Source: Curtobacterium sp. MCBD17_032 (GTDB taxonomy: Bacteria; Actinomycetota; Actinomycetes; Actinomycetales; Microbacteriaceae). Taken from it: a stretch of DNA of 64,000 nt. The stretch lies in the NCBI RefSeq assembly GCF_003234855.1, contig NZ_QKTO01000004.1, positions 1 through 64,000 of the forward strand. Direction: 5' to 3'. The position numbers were made by a program, and so were the translations under genes. Positions 40,901-49,597 of this stretch are shown here, piece after piece; the stretch's first letter is position 1, and each line of letters opens with the position of its first letter. Under the pieces are notes generated by a model, which made no database searches, was not told the DNA's origin, and saw only the letters and a program-made list of their open reading frames with translations.

Positions 40901-42547
40901 AAGGTCTACCCGTGGGTGGCCCGGACGCGGCACGCCACCGCGGGCGTCGGCCTCATCTCGCCGCCGCCGCACCACGACATCTACTCGATCGAGGACCTCA
41001 AGCAGCTGATCTTCGACGTCAAGCGCGCCAACCCCTCGGCCCGCGTGCACGTCAAGCTCGTCAGCCAGTCCGGGATCGGCGCGGTCGCAGCGGGCGTGAC
41101 GAAGGCCCTGGCCGACGTCGTGCTCGTCTCCGGCCACGACGGCGGTACCGGTGCCAGCCCGTTGAACTCGCTCAAGCACGCGGGGACCCCGTGGGAGATC
41201 GGTCTCGCGGAGACGCAGCAGACGCTCATGCTGAACGGCATGCGCGACCGCGTCACGGTGCAGGTCGACGGCCAGATGAAGACCGGTCGTGACGTGCTCG
41301 TGGCGGCCCTGCTCGGTGCGGAGGAGTACGGCTTCGCGACGGCCCCGCTCATCGTCGAGGGCTGCATCATGATGCGCGTCTGCCACCTCGACACCTGCCC
41401 GGTGGGCGTCGCCACGCAGAACCCGGAGCTCCGGGCGCGGTTCTCGGGCAAGCCCGAGTTCGTCGTGAACTTCTTCGAGTTCATCGCGCAGGAGGTCCGC
41501 GAGCTGCTGGCGGAGCTCGGGTTCCGCAGCCTCGACGAGGCCATCGGACGCGCCGACGTGCTCGACGTCGACCGTGCCGTCGCGCACTGGAAGGCGTCCG
41601 GACTCGACCTCGAACCCGTCCTCAAGGGGCCGGACTTCGCCGAGGACGAGCCGCGCACCCGGCGCCGCGCGCAGGACCACGAGCTCGAGCAGCACTTCGA
41701 CAACCGGCTCATCGCCGAGGCGTCCGACGTGCTCGAGCACGGCGGCACGCTGACGCTCGACCTGCCGATCCGCAACACGGAGCGCGCGGTCGGGACGATG
41801 CTCGGCCACGAGGTGACGCTCCGGCACGGGGAGAACGGCCTGCCGTCCGGGTCGATCGACATCACCCTCCGCGGCTCCGCGGGTCAGTCTCTCGGCGCGT
41901 TCCTGCCGGCCGGCATCACCCTGCGGCTCGTGGGCGACAGCAACGACTACGTCGGCAAGGGGTTGTCCGGTGGCGAGATCGTCGTCCGCCCGGCGGCGGA
42001 CGCGGGCTTCGACCCGTCCGAGAATGTCATCGCCGGCAACGTCATCGGCTACGGCGCGACCCAGGGCAGCATGTTCATCCGCGGCATCGTGGGGGAGCGC
42101 TTCCTGGTCCGCAACTCCGGCGCCACCGCGGTCGTCGAGGGCGTGGGCGACCACGCACTCGAGTACATGACCGGCGGGCTCGCGCTCATCCTGGGCGAGA
42201 CCGGCCGGAACCTCGGCGCGGGCATGTCGGGAGGTACGGCCTACGTCCGCGGACTCCGTCGCGAGCTCGTCAACACCGATGCGCTCGCGTCCGGTGAGCT
42301 CCGCCTGGAACCGCTCGACAGCGCCGACGTCGCGATCGTCACCGACCTGCTCCGCCGGCACGCCGACGAGACCGGCTCGACGATCGCCGCCGGTCTGCTC
42401 GACTCGGGGGACCTGTCCGAGTTCGTCAAGGTGCTCCCGCGTGACTACGCGGCGGTGCTCGAGACGCGTCGGCAGGCCGTCGACGAGGGCCTCGACCCGG
42501 ACGGCACCGTCGTCTGGAACCGCATCCTGGAGGTCACCGGTGGCTGA
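37913..42547 (+). CDS. gltB: Glutamate synthase large subunit
   Basis: Iron-sulphur flavoprotein making two glutamates from glutamine and 2-oxoglutarate. The 1544 residues have an N-terminal propeptide of about 49 residues, then the Ntn-type glutaminase domain starting at Cys50 ([13 protein letters not shown]), the central domain, the FMN synthase domain with the 3Fe-4S cysteines ([15 protein letters not shown], about residue 1154), and the C-terminal beta-helix. The 187-base gap before it has no TA step, so a -10 box may lie inside lgt (TAGACT at 37635-37640), giving a leader of about 265 bases. GAGGA lies about ten bases before the ATG. Followed by gltD. Confidence 0.96.
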   Translation: MALLPSQPSAVPNGATDSSSRTGLRSPHRRFSAVPDAAGMYDPANEKDACGLAMVATLRGTPGHDIVDAALGALRNLEHRGAVGSDAGTGDGAGILCQVPDAFFRAVAPFALPDAGQYAVGTAYLPLDADARAAVKATVEALAADEGLRVLGWREVPVRPEVLGTLARAAMPAFEQVFVASTHTDEHGAPRSGIELDRQAFRLRKRAEQGSELYFMSLSSRTMVYKGMVTTLQLEPFYPDLSDERFASRLAIVHSRYSTNTFPSWPLAQPFRSLAHNGEINTVRGNRNWMRARQSQLESELLGDMAPLLPIVSPGASDSASFDEVLELLTLTGRSLPHAMSMMVPEAWENQVDMDPDLRAFYEYHSMLMEPWDGPAAITFTDGSLVGATLDRNGLRPGRFLVTDDGLIVMGSETGVIDVPASKVVRKGRLRPGRMFLVDTENGRIIEDDEVKRELAASGPWSEWLESGRINLNDLPEREHIVHTPASVTRRQRAFGYTEEEVRILLRPMAQTGAEPLGAMGSDTPIAVLSQRPRLLFDYFTQQFAQVTNPPLDSIREQVITSMGLGLGPERNLLAAGPEHAKQIVLDFPVIDNDQLAKIQHFETASGRHLTVTVRGLYRVDAGETAMEQRISAVCDEVDAAIESGKQFIVLSDRDGNAEYAPIPSLLLLAAVHHHLIRTEQRMKVGLIVEAGDVREVHHVATLIGYGASAINPYLAMETCENLVRSGMITGLTPEQAVKNVIKALGKGVLKIMSKMGISTVSSYAGAQAFEAVGLSQEVVDRYFTGTSSILGGVDVDVIAAENAERHAQAYPQDGAVLSHERLQTGGEYQWRREGPPHLFNPDTVFRLQHATRARRYDVFREYSKAVDDQSEQLMTLRGLFGFTHGTRKPVPLDEVEPIAEIVKRFNTGAMSYGSISQEAHETLAIAMNRLGGRSNTGEGGEDVERLLDPERRSAIKQVASGRFGVTSMYLTHATDIQLKMAQGAKPGEGGQLPPQKVYPWVARTRHATAGVGLISPPPHHDIYSIEDLKQLIFDVKRANPSARVHVKLVSQSGIGAVAAGVTKALADVVLVSGHDGGTGASPLNSLKHAGTPWEIGLAETQQTLMLNGMRDRVTVQVDGQMKTGRDVLVAALLGAEEYGFATAPLIVEGCIMMRVCHLDTCPVGVATQNPELRARFSGKPEFVVNFFEFIAQEVRELLAELGFRSLDEAIGRADVLDVDRAVAHWKASGLDLEPVLKGPDFAEDEPRTRRRAQDHELEQHFDNRLIAEASDVLEHGGTLTLDLPIRNTERAVGTMLGHEVTLRHGENGLPSGSIDITLRGSAGQSLGAFLPAGITLRLVGDSNDYVGKGLSGGEIVVRPAADAGFDPSENVIAGNVIGYGATQGSMFIRGIVGERFLVRNSGATAVVEGVGDHALEYMTGGLALILGETGRNLGAGMSGGTAYVRGLRRELVNTDALASGELRLEPLDSADVAIVTDLLRRHADETGSTIAAGLLDSGDLSEFVKVLPRDYAAVLETRRQAVDEGLDPDGTVVWNRILEVTGG

Positions 42548-42609
42548 TCACGCGCGCACCCGCCGCCTCCACTCCCGCTCGACCCGCACCCTCACCCAGG
42601 AGGTGACCC

Positions 42610-44067
42610 GTGGCTGACCCCAAGGGGTTCCTGAAGGTCCAGGAACGTGAACTGCCGGCCCGCCGTCCCGTCCCACTGCGGCTCATGGACTGGAAAGAGG
42701 TCTACGAGCAGCAGGAGTCCGGCGCGCTCAAGCGACAGGCCGGGCGCTGCATGGACTGCGGCGTGCCGTTCTGTCACCAGGGCTGCCCGCTCGGCAACCT
42801 CATCCCGGAGTGGAACGACCTCACGTGGCGTGGCGAGGGTCGCCAGGCGATCGAGCGGCTGCACGCGACGAACAACTTCCCGGAGTTCACGGGGCGACTG
42901 TGCCCGGCTCCGTGCGAGGCGTCCTGCGTGCTGGGGATCAACCAGCCGCCGGTCACCATCAAGCAGGTCGAGGTCTCGATCATCGACGAGGCGTACCAGA
43001 ACGGCTGGGTCACGCCCCACCCGCCGGAGCGCCTGACCGGCAAGACGGTCGCGGTCGTCGGCTCCGGTCCGGCCGGGCTCGCTGCCGCGCAGCAGCTGAC
43101 CCGCGCCGGGCACACCGTCGCGGTGTACGAGCGGGACGACCGCATCGGCGGGCTGCTCCGCTACGGGATCCCGGACTTCAAGATGGAGAAGCGGCAGATC
43201 GACGCCCGCCTCGCCCAGATGCAGGCCGAGGGCACCCGCTTCCGCGCCGGCGTCGAGATCGGCCGGGACATCACCTGGGACGACCTCAAGTCCCGGTACG
43301 ACGCGGTCGTGGTCGCCACGGGCGCGACGGTGCCGCGTGACCTCCCGATCCCGGGTCGCGACCTCGCCGGTGTGCACTTCGCCATGGACTACCTCGTCCA
43401 GCAGAACAAGGCGAACGCGGGCACCGTCGTCGACAACCAGATCAGCGCCGAGGGCAAGCACGTCGTGGTCATCGGCGGCGGTGACACCGGCGCCGACTGC
43501 ATCGGCACGGCCCACCGCCAGGGTGCGCTCAGCGTGACGAACCTGGCGATCGGCAAGCAGCCGCCGCTGGAGCGCCCGTCCCACCAGCCGTGGCCGATGT
43601 TCGCCACGGTGTTCGAGGTCACGAGCGCGCACGAGGAGGGCGGGGAGCGCATGTTCCTCGCCACCACCGTCGAGTTCCTCGCGAACGACGCCGGCGAGGT
43701 CCGCGCGCTCCGGGTCGCCGAGACCGAGTACGTCGACGGCCGCCGTGTCCCGAAGGCCGGGACCGAGCGGGAGATTCCGGCGGATCTCGTGCTCATCGCG
43801 ATGGGGTTCACCGGTCCGGAGACCGACACGATCGAGCCGCAGCTCGGCCTCCCGACCACGGTGTCGGGCGCGGTGTCCCGCCAGGCGGACTACACCACGA
43901 ACGAGCCGGGGGTGTTCGTCGCCGGCGACGCCGGCCGCGGGCAGTCCCTGATCGTGTGGGCGATCGCCGAGGGGCGTGCCGCCGCCGCGAAGGTCGACGA
44001 GTACCTCGAGGGGTCGACGATCCTGCCGGCCCCGGTCAAGGCGACCGACCGGGCGATCACGGTCTGA
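42610..44067 (+). CDS. gltD: Glutamate synthase small (NADPH-binding) subunit
   Basis: Passes electrons from NADPH through FAD and 4Fe-4S clusters to GltB. The 485 residues have the N-terminal cysteine clusters (CMDCGVPFCHQGCPLGN near residue 39; CPAPCEASC near residue 98), the FAD fold VAVVGSGPAGLAAAQQL (about 148) and the NADPH fold VVVIGGGDTGADC (about 287). GTG at 42610 follows AGGAGGTGACCC, a strong site. The 62-base gap from gltB holds no terminator, so the two are one operon. Confidence 0.96.
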   Translation: MADPKGFLKVQERELPARRPVPLRLMDWKEVYEQQESGALKRQAGRCMDCGVPFCHQGCPLGNLIPEWNDLTWRGEGRQAIERLHATNNFPEFTGRLCPAPCEASCVLGINQPPVTIKQVEVSIIDEAYQNGWVTPHPPERLTGKTVAVVGSGPAGLAAAQQLTRAGHTVAVYERDDRIGGLLRYGIPDFKMEKRQIDARLAQMQAEGTRFRAGVEIGRDITWDDLKSRYDAVVVATGATVPRDLPIPGRDLAGVHFAMDYLVQQNKANAGTVVDNQISAEGKHVVVIGGGDTGADCIGTAHRQGALSVTNLAIGKQPPLERPSHQPWPMFATVFEVTSAHEEGGERMFLATTVEFLANDAGEVRALRVAETEYVDGRRVPKAGTEREIPADLVLIAMGFTGPETDTIEPQLGLPTTVSGAVSRQADYTTNEPGVFVAGDAGRGQSLIVWAIAEGRAAAAKVDEYLEGSTILPAPVKATDRAITV

Positions 44068-44084
44068 TGGACACCACCGCGTAG

Positions 44085-44128
44085 ACGAGAGGCCACCAGC
44101 ACTCGATAGGGTGCTGGTGGCCTCTCGT
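44085..44128 (+). terminator. Strong hairpin after gltD
   Basis: A perfect 18-bp stem pairs 44085-44102 with 44111-44128 around an 8-base loop. It starts 17 bases after the gltD stop and 39 bases before pyk, so it most likely ends the gltBD transcript. The loop and 3' arm contain TAGGGT (44107-44112), the only -10-like hexamer in the gap before pyk, so terminator and pyk promoter may overlap. Confidence 0.8.
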
Positions 44129-44166
44129 CGTTCCACGAAGCCACCTCCACCACACGAAGGAATCCA

Positions 44167-45612
44167 TTGAGACGCGCAAAGATCGTTTCGACGCTCGGAC
44201 CTGCCACCTCGGACTACGAGGTCGTCAAGCAGATCATCCAGGCCGGGGTCGACGTGGCCCGCCTGAACCTCAGCCACGGTGACTACAGCGTGCACGAGGC
44301 CAACTACGAGAACGTGCGTCGCGCGGCCGAGGAGCTGGGGAAGCCGGTCGCGATCCTCGTCGACCTGCAGGGTCCGAAGATCCGCCTGGCCAAGTTCGCC
44401 GACGGCCCGCACGAACTGGCGGTCGGCGACGTCTTCACGATCACGACCGAGGACGTCCCCGGCTCGAAGGAGATCTGCGGGACGACGTTCAAGGGCCTGC
44501 CGCAGGACGTCAAGCCGGGTGACCCGCTGCTCATCGACGACGGTCGCGTCCGTCTCCGCGTCCTCGACACCGACGGCGTGCGCGTCCGCACCGAGGTCGT
44601 CGTCGCCGGGACCGTCTCGAACAACAAGGGCATCAACCTGCCCGGTGTCGCGGTGAACGTCCCCGCGCTCAGCGAGAAGGACGAAGCCGACCTCCGCTGG
44701 GGCATCCGCATGGGCGCGGACCTCATCGCGCTCTCGTTCGTGCGCAACGCGAAGGACGTCGAGCGTGCACACGAGATCATGGACGAGGAGGGCAAGCGCC
44801 TCCCGGTGATCGCGAAGGTCGAGAAGCCGCAGGCGGTCGACGCGCTCGAGGAGATCATCGACGCGTTCGACTCGATCATGGTCGCCCGCGGTGACCTCGG
44901 TGTCGAGCTGCCGCTCGAGGCCGTCCCGATCGTGCAGAAGCGCGCCGTCGAACTGTCCCGCCGCATGGCCAAGCCGGTCATCGTCGCGACGCAGATGCTC
45001 GAGTCGATGATCTCGTCCCCGATCCCGACCCGCGCCGAGACGTCCGACGTCGCGAACGCCGTCCTGGACGGCGCCGACGCGGTCATGCTGTCCGGTGAGA
45101 CGAGCGTCGGTGAGTACCCGGTGGAGACCGTCCGCACGATGGCCCGCATCGTCGAGTCGACGGAGGACCACGGCCTCGAACGCATCGCCCCGCTCGGCAC
45201 GAAGCCGCGCACGCTCGGGGGTGCGATCACCCTCGCCGCCGTCGAGATCGCGGAGTTCACCGAGGCGTCGTACCTCTGCGTGTTCACAGAGTCCGGTGAC
45301 TCCGCCCGTCGCATGTCGCGGCTGCGGCACGGCCTGCCGATCATCGCCTTCACCCCGAACGAGGCGACCCGTCGTCGTCTCGCGATGACGTGGGGCGTCC
45401 GGTCCTACCTCGTGGACCGCAAGACCCACACCGACGAGCTGTTCTCGCAGGTCGACGACGTCCTCATCGGCAACGGCCTCGCCGTCCCCGGTGACCGGGT
45501 CATCGTCACGGCCGGTTCGCCTCCCGGACTCGAGGGGTCGACGAACGACCTCCGGGTGCACCGCGTCGGCGACGCCCACGCCGAGGCGGCTCCCGCGTAC
45601 GTCCGCGACTGA
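44167..45612 (+). CDS. pyk: Pyruvate kinase
   Basis: Last glycolytic step, phosphoenolpyruvate plus ADP to pyruvate plus ATP. The 481 residues start RRAKIVSTLGPATS and include VARLNLSHG (about 30), the B domain, the catalytic Lys in PVIAKVEKPQAV (about 216), MVARGDLGVELPLE (about 238) and KPVIVATQMLESM (about 263). The start is a TTG with AAGGA seven bases upstream; no other start gives the right N-terminus. In M. tuberculosis pykA also lies upstream of the pdtaR-polA-rpsA region. Confidence 0.97.
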   Translation: MRRAKIVSTLGPATSDYEVVKQIIQAGVDVARLNLSHGDYSVHEANYENVRRAAEELGKPVAILVDLQGPKIRLAKFADGPHELAVGDVFTITTEDVPGSKEICGTTFKGLPQDVKPGDPLLIDDGRVRLRVLDTDGVRVRTEVVVAGTVSNNKGINLPGVAVNVPALSEKDEADLRWGIRMGADLIALSFVRNAKDVERAHEIMDEEGKRLPVIAKVEKPQAVDALEEIIDAFDSIMVARGDLGVELPLEAVPIVQKRAVELSRRMAKPVIVATQMLESMISSPIPTRAETSDVANAVLDGADAVMLSGETSVGEYPVETVRTMARIVESTEDHGLERIAPLGTKPRTLGGAITLAAVEIAEFTEASYLCVFTESGDSARRMSRLRHGLPIIAFTPNEATRRRLAMTWGVRSYLVDRKTHTDELFSQVDDVLIGNGLAVPGDRVIVTAGSPPGLEGSTNDLRVHRVGDAHAEAAPAYVRD

Positions 45613-45646
45613 GCACCGCCGCGTCGGTCCGCGACCGACGCCGACC

Positions 45647-45679
45647 CGGAGGCCGTCACCCGTCGGGTGGCGGCCTCCG
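45647..45679 (+). terminator. Terminator hairpin after pyk
   Basis: CGGAGGCCG (45647-45655) pairs with CGGCCTCCG (45671-45679) and CACCC (45657-45661) with GGGTG (45665-45669) around GTC. It lies 35 bases after the pyk stop. Confidence 0.75.
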
Positions 45680-45790
45680 TCGTCCCCGGAGGGGAGGCCC
45701 GTCACCCGTCGGGTCTCGCCCGCACCCGGGTACCGTGGTCCCGTCCACACCGGTCGGGCCCGTCCGACACGAACACGCGAGGAGCGTCGT

Positions 45791-46930
45791 ATGGCCGATC
45801 CGAGCCTCCGGTCCGACCCGGCGACACGGTCCCGCGCCGACGTGCAGCGGTGGCGTCGCTACCTGGCCGACGAGCGCGCCGAGGCCGCCGTCTACCGGAA
45901 CCTCGCGTCGCGACGCACCGGCGAGGAGCGCGAGATCCTCGTCGCCCTGGCGGAGGCCGAGGGTCGTCACGAGCAGCACTGGCGCGACCTCCTCGGGGAC
46001 GACGTCGGACGACCGCTGCGGGGGAGCATCCGTACCCGGGTGCTCGCCGCGCTGGCGGCGCGGTTCGGATCGGTCTTCGTGCTCGCCCTCATGCAGCGCG
46101 CCGAGGACCGCTCGCCGTACGCGGACGACGCCGACGCGACCGCGCAGATGGCGGCCGACGAGCGGATCCACGGCGAGGTGGTACGCGGGCTCGCGAACCG
46201 CGGCCGGATGCGGCTGTCCGGCACCTTCCGTGCGGCGGTCTTCGGTGCCAACGACGGACTCGTGTCCAACCTCGCGCTCATCATCGGCGTGAGTGCCTCC
46301 GGGGCGGACCGGCACGTCGTCCTGCTGAGCGGCGTCGCCGGCCTGCTCGCCGGGGCGCTGTCCATGGGGGCGGGGGAGTACGTGTCGGTCCGGTCGCAGC
46401 GGGAGCTCCTCGACGCATCGGCCCCGCACCCGGAGGCGCAGCGCGCGGTCGCCGACCTCGACGTGGACGCGAACGAGCTCGCGCTCGTCTACCGGGCGCG
46501 GGGCATGTCCGAGGACGAGGCAGCCGCCCACGCCGACGAGGTGCTCGCCGCCCTGCTCGCGAGCCCCGCGACCGGGGGCCTCCCGGTCGTGCGGAGCCGT
46601 TCCGCGCTGCCACGCCCGGCCGCCACCGAGGGGACCGACGAGCACGAGGCGGTCGGCACCGGTACGGGTGCGGCGCTCTCCAGCTTCTGCTTCTTCGCCT
46701 CCGGCGCGGTGATCCCGGTCCTGCCCTACCTGGTCGGGCTCGACGGGTGGGCGGCGATCGGGGTGGCGTCCACGCTCGTCGGCCTCGCCCTCCTCGGCAC
46801 CGGCGCCGTGGTCGGTGTGCTCAGCGGGGCGTCACCGCTCCGACGGGCACTCCGTCAGCTCGGTATCGGTTTCGGGGCTGCGGCCGTCACGTACGTCCTC
46901 GGGCTGCTCTTCGGCACCGGATCGGCCTGA
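45791..46930 (+). CDS. Ferritin-like / VIT1-CCC1 family iron (manganese) transporter
   Basis: The 379 residues join an N-terminal rubrerythrin/ferritin-like domain (about 15-140, with metal-ligand pattern ERAEAAVYRNLA, EAEGRHEQHW and DERIHGEVV) to a C-terminal VIT1/CCC1 membrane domain with five helices (GANDGLVSNLALIIGVSASG about 156, AGALSMGAGEYVSVRSQREL about 193, then three helices after 290). This matches the membrane-bound ferritin type (MbfA-like) known to export iron in other bacteria; direction here is inferred. ATG at 45791 follows GCGAGGAG, and TACCGT at 45731 may be its -10 box. The stop lies inside the first unit of a tandem repeat. Confidence 0.9.
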   Translation: MADPSLRSDPATRSRADVQRWRRYLADERAEAAVYRNLASRRTGEEREILVALAEAEGRHEQHWRDLLGDDVGRPLRGSIRTRVLAALAARFGSVFVLALMQRAEDRSPYADDADATAQMAADERIHGEVVRGLANRGRMRLSGTFRAAVFGANDGLVSNLALIIGVSASGADRHVVLLSGVAGLLAGALSMGAGEYVSVRSQRELLDASAPHPEAQRAVADLDVDANELALVYRARGMSEDEAAAHADEVLAALLASPATGGLPVVRSRSALPRPAATEGTDEHEAVGTGTGAALSSFCFFASGAVIPVLPYLVGLDGWAAIGVASTLVGLALLGTGAVVGVLSGASPLRRALRQLGIGFGAAAVTYVLGLLFGTGSA

Positions 46931-46999
46931 CGCACCGGTCGGCCTGACGCACCGGTCGGCCTGACGCACGGGATCGGCCTGACGCACCGGGTCGGCCTG
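46922..46999. repeat. Tandem 17/18-bp repeat overlapping the VIT1 gene end
   Basis: Units TCGGCCTGACGCACCGG at 46922-46938 and 46939-46955, near-identical 18-base units at 46956-46973 and 46974-46991, and a partial unit at 46992-46999. Each full unit contains the stop codon in GGCCTGACGC, so the gene end itself has been copied about four times. Probably replication slippage. Confidence 0.85.
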
Positions 47000-47031
47000 C
47001 ACCACGGGCCGACGGGAGGCCGGTGGTGCAG
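46997..47031. terminator. Bidirectional terminator between convergent genes
   Basis: CTGCACCAC (46997-47005) pairs with GTGGTGCAG (47023-47031), and GGCC (47007-47010) with GGCC (47018-47021), with one G-G mismatch between. It sits between the VIT1 gene and the minus-strand HdeD-like gene. Confidence 0.7.
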
Positions 47032-47043
47032 CGGACGGGCGGT

Positions 47044-47583
47044 TCAGCGTCGGGCGGCGGCGCGGGCGGGCAGGAGGAGCAGCGCCGCGCTGCCCACGCC
47101 GACGAGGGCGATGCCCGCCAGGACGGTGAAGACCTCGAGGGCGAGGGTCGGGGCGAGCAGCACGGCGACACCGCACAGCAGGGACAGCACGCCGCTCACG
47201 ACGGACGGCACCCGGGACGACCCGGGGTGGCCGACCAGTGCACCGACGAGTGCCGCGACGCCCTCGACGAGGAACCCGACCCCGGCGAGCACCGCGTACA
47301 CGACGAGTGGCACCGCGGGGTCGACGAGCGTCACGAGTCCGGCGAGCCCGACGAGCGCACCGACGACGCCGGAGGTCCAGCGCCAGACGGGGGACGTTCC
47401 GTGTCCTCGGGCGGCGGCGAAGACACGCATCGACCCGGCCACGACGAGGTACACACCGAACAGGAGCGCGACGAGCACCAGCGTCGGCCGGGGCCACACG
47501 ACGGCGACGATGCCGGCCGCGACCGCGACCGCGGCGGTGACGATGACGAACGCACGGAACGTGCGGACGGCGCGTGAGTCCAC
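47044..47583 (-). CDS. HdeD/DUF308 family membrane protein
   Basis: A 179-residue protein made almost wholly of six hydrophobic helices with short loops, in the pattern of the DUF308 repeat (first helix FVIVTAAVAVAAGIVAVVWP, then TLVLVALLFGVYLVVAGSMRV and GLVTLVDPAVPLVVYAVLAG). HdeD of Escherichia coli is linked to acid stress; a role here is unknown. The start is GTG (complement of 47581-47583) preceded by GGGAGGAG. Longer in-frame readings run through the tRNA and pdtaR and are not real. Confidence 0.88.
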   Translation of the reverse strand: MDSRAVRTFRAFVIVTAAVAVAAGIVAVVWPRPTLVLVALLFGVYLVVAGSMRVFAAARGHGTSPVWRWTSGVVGALVGLAGLVTLVDPAVPLVVYAVLAGVGFLVEGVAALVGALVGHPGSSRVPSVVSGVLSLLCGVAVLLAPTLALEVFTVLAGIALVGVGSAALLLLPARAAARR

Positions 47584-47688
47584 CGTGGCTCCTCCCTGAC
47601 TGGTCTGCCGGACCTCCGACCGTACCGTGCGCGGGTCCCGCGGTCCGGGTGGGTCGTCACTGCGGTGGCTGGTACGCTGAGTGCGCTC

Positions 47689-47768
47689 GCGAGTGTGGTG
47701 GAATGGTAGACACGGGGCACTCAAAATGCTCTGCCTCTGGCGTGCGGGTTCGAGTCCCGCCACTCGTA
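47689..47768 (+). tRNA. tRNA-Leu (anticodon CAA)
   Basis: The acceptor arm GCGAGTG pairs with CACTCGT, followed by A as discriminator; CCA is not encoded. The anticodon stem GGGCA/TGCTC carries the loop CTCAAAA, giving anticodon CAA for UUG codons. A variable arm with stem GCC/GGC and the T arm GCGGGTTCGAGTCCCGC follow, as expected for a class II leucine tRNA. TACGCT at 47673-47678 could be its -10 box. UUG is rare in this GC-rich genome. Confidence 0.95.
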
Positions 47769-47852
47769 CACAGTCGTCCCGGCCGACCTCGTCCGGTCCC
47801 CGTCGCCCGTTCCGGATCGGCTCCGGATGCCGCCCTCGGATCGCGCGTCTAG

Positions 47853-47858
47853 TAGGCT
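47853..47858 (+). promoter_or_regulatory. -10 box for a leaderless pdtaR transcript
   Basis: TAGGCT ends seven bases before the pdtaR GTG and no ribosome binding site is present. Confidence 0.6.
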
Positions 47859-47865
47859 CTTCGTC

Positions 47866-48471
47866 GTGAGTGACACAGAAGCAACCGCAGCCGCACCCCG
47901 TCGCGTCGTCGTCGCCGAGGACGAGTCGCTCATCCGCCTCGACATCGTCGAGATCCTCCGCGACAACGGGTTCGACGTGGTCGGTGAAGCCGGCGACGGT
48001 GAGACCGCGGTGCAGCTCGCGACCGACCTGCGTCCCGACCTCGTGATCATGGACGTCAAGATGCCGCAGCTCGACGGCATCTCCGCGGCCGAGAAGCTGT
48101 CGAAGAACCACATCGCACCGGTCGTGCTCCTCACGGCGTTCAGTCAGAAGGAGCTCGTCGAGCGTGCGACCGAGGCCGGTGCGCTCGCGTACGTCGTCAA
48201 GCCCTTCACCCCGAACGACCTGCTCCCCGCGATCGAGATCGCCCTCTCGCGGTACCAGCAGATCATCACGCTCGAAGCCGAGGTGGCCGACCTCGTCGAG
48301 CGCTTCGAGACCCGCAAGCTCGTCGACCGCGCGAAGGGCTTGCTCAACGAGAAGATGGGCCTCACCGAGCCCGAGGCGTTCCGCTGGATCCAGAAGGCCT
48401 CGATGGACCGCCGGCTGACGATGCACGACGTCGCCAAGGCGATCATCGAGCAGCTCAGCGCGAAGAAGTAG
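47866..48471 (+). CDS. pdtaR: PdtaR-like response regulator with ANTAR output domain
   Basis: Two-component response regulator acting on RNA rather than DNA. The 201 residues have a receiver domain (about 12-130) with acidic pocket AEDE, phospho-acceptor Asp63 in IMDVKMPQLDG, Thr in LLTAFS and Lys in VVKPF, followed by a coiled linker and an ANTAR domain (about 145-200: KLVDRAKGLLNEKMGLTEPEAFRWIQ as a two-helix core). ANTAR domains bind paired hexaloop RNA hairpins and prevent termination. It corresponds to Rv1626 of M. tuberculosis, also near polA. Its sensor kinase PdtaS is not in the window. GTG start is leaderless by position. Confidence 0.93.
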   Translation: MSDTEATAAAPRRVVVAEDESLIRLDIVEILRDNGFDVVGEAGDGETAVQLATDLRPDLVIMDVKMPQLDGISAAEKLSKNHIAPVVLLTAFSQKELVERATEAGALAYVVKPFTPNDLLPAIEIALSRYQQIITLEAEVADLVERFETRKLVDRAKGLLNEKMGLTEPEAFRWIQKASMDRRLTMHDVAKAIIEQLSAKK

Positions 48472-48488
48472 TCGCCCGCGACCGCTCA

Positions 48489-48523
48489 GGAAGGCGCCCT
48501 CCCGGACCGGGACGGCGCCTTCC
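48489..48523 (+). terminator. Terminator hairpin after pdtaR
   Basis: GGAAGGCGCC (48489-48498) pairs with GGCGCCTTCC (48514-48523), with a smaller TCCC/GGGA helix inside. It begins 18 bases after the pdtaR stop. Confidence 0.8.
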
Positions 48524-48586
48524 GTGCGTCCTGCCCCGACCGGGGCGGCCTTCCCTCCCCGCGCGACCACCTGGCAGGCTGGAGGC

Positions 48587-49054
48587 ATGGACGACGTGGT
48601 GATCCGGGCCTCCCGGGCCGACGACATGCCGGCGGTGGCCGACCTGCGGTGGCGGTGGCGCGTGGACGAGGACGGCATCGCGCCGGTCGGGACGCCCGCG
48701 TCCTACCGGGTGGCGGTGACGCGGTTCGCGGCGGCCCACCCGGAGACGCATCGGTGCGTGGTCGCCGAGCACGGCGGGGTCGTCGTGGGCATGGCCTGGC
48801 TGGCGATCGTCGCCCGGCCGCCGACGCCGGACCGGCCGGCGCGCAGCACGGCGGACGTGCAGACGGTCTACGTCGCACCGGAGGCCAGGGGCCGCGGCAT
48901 CGCGCAGCGGCTGGTCCGGGCGGTGCTCGACCTGGCCGACGAGGCCGGGGCGGAGCGCACGACGGTGCACTCGAGCGTGGTGGGTGAGTCGTTGTACCGG
49001 CGGCTCGGGTTCGGGGATGCCCCGCGGCTGCTGCAGGCGCCACCGGAGGACTGA
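48587..49054 (+). CDS. GNAT family N-acetyltransferase
   Basis: A 155-residue single-domain acetyltransferase; the substrate is unknown. The acetyl-CoA loop is the VYVAPEARGRGIAQRLV segment (about residues 97-113, RGxGxA form), with VRASRAD-like start DVVIRASRADDMPAV and a C-terminal GESLYRRLGF. The ATG at 48587 has GGAGG only one base away, too close to work as a ribosome site, while CAGGCT ends six bases upstream; I infer a leaderless start. Convergent with the thioesterase gene. Confidence 0.88.
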   Translation: MDDVVIRASRADDMPAVADLRWRWRVDEDGIAPVGTPASYRVAVTRFAAAHPETHRCVVAEHGGVVVGMAWLAIVARPPTPDRPARSTADVQTVYVAPEARGRGIAQRLVRAVLDLADEAGAERTTVHSSVVGESLYRRLGFGDAPRLLQAPPED

Positions 49055-49080
49055 CCGGCGCGCGGGCGCGGTCGACCCGG

Positions 49081-49512
49081 TCAGCGGGCGTCGCGGATGA
49101 TGTTCGTGATGCGCACGGTCGAGCAGCGGCGACCCTCGTCGTCGGTCAGGACGATCTCGTGCGTGGTGAGCGTGCCGCCGAGGTGGATCGCGGTGCACGT
49201 GCCGGTCACACGGCCGCTCGTCGCGCTGCGCGAGTGCGAGGCGCTCAGCTCGATGCCCATGGCGTAGCGGCCCGGGCCAGCGTGGATGTTCGCCGCCATC
49301 GACCCGAGGCTCTCGGCGAGGACGACGTACGCGCCACCGTGCAGGAGCCCGACCGGCTGGCGGTTGCCCTCGACGGGGATGCTCGCGACGGCACGCTCGG
49401 CGGAGAGTTCGGTGAAGACCATGCCCATCTTCTCCGCGAGTTCGCCCATGCCGCGGTCGGCGTACTCGGCGAGGCCCTCGGGGGAGCCGGTGGTGGTGGT
49501 CGCGTCGGTCAT
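49081..49512 (-). CDS. Hotdog-fold thioesterase (PaaI/MenI-like)
   Basis: A 143-residue acyl-CoA thioesterase-like protein. The PaaI-type signature is VGLLHGGAYVVLAESLGSMAAN (about residues 53-74, short form LLHGGA), followed by the beta strands MGIELSASHSR and GRVTGTCTAIHLGGT. Such proteins hydrolyse aromatic acyl-CoA, or DHNA-CoA in menaquinone synthesis; which is unclear. ATG (complement of 49510-49512) follows GAGGAG. Divergent from polA. Confidence 0.88.
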   Translation of the reverse strand: MTDATTTTGSPEGLAEYADRGMGELAEKMGMVFTELSAERAVASIPVEGNRQPVGLLHGGAYVVLAESLGSMAANIHAGPGRYAMGIELSASHSRSATSGRVTGTCTAIHLGGTLTTHEIVLTDDEGRRCSTVRITNIIRDAR

Positions 49513-49552
49513 GCGTGCTCCTCGGGCGGTGGTCCTGCCCGCCGTCCTCGGA

Positions 49553-49569
49553 GCCGGCCCGGGGCCGGC
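49553..49569. repeat. Inverted repeat between the thioesterase gene and polA
   Basis: GCCGGCC (49553-49559), CGG spacer, GGCCGGC (49563-49569) lies in the 85-base divergent region upstream of both genes. Operator or transcribed hairpin; nothing decides between them. Confidence 0.4.
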
Positions 49570-49585
49570 CGTCGGGGGCCGTCGG

Positions 49586-49591
49586 TAGGCT
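49586..49591 (+). promoter_or_regulatory. -10 box for a leaderless polA transcript
   Basis: TAGGCT ends six bases before the polA GTG; the gap has no ribosome binding site. Confidence 0.65.
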
Positions 49592-49597
49592 GTCCGG

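Noticed and set aside
47689..47768. Integration site of a mobile element at tRNA-Leu
   Set aside because: No integrase gene and no repeat of the tRNA 3' end are visible nearby; both flanks are ordinary genes.
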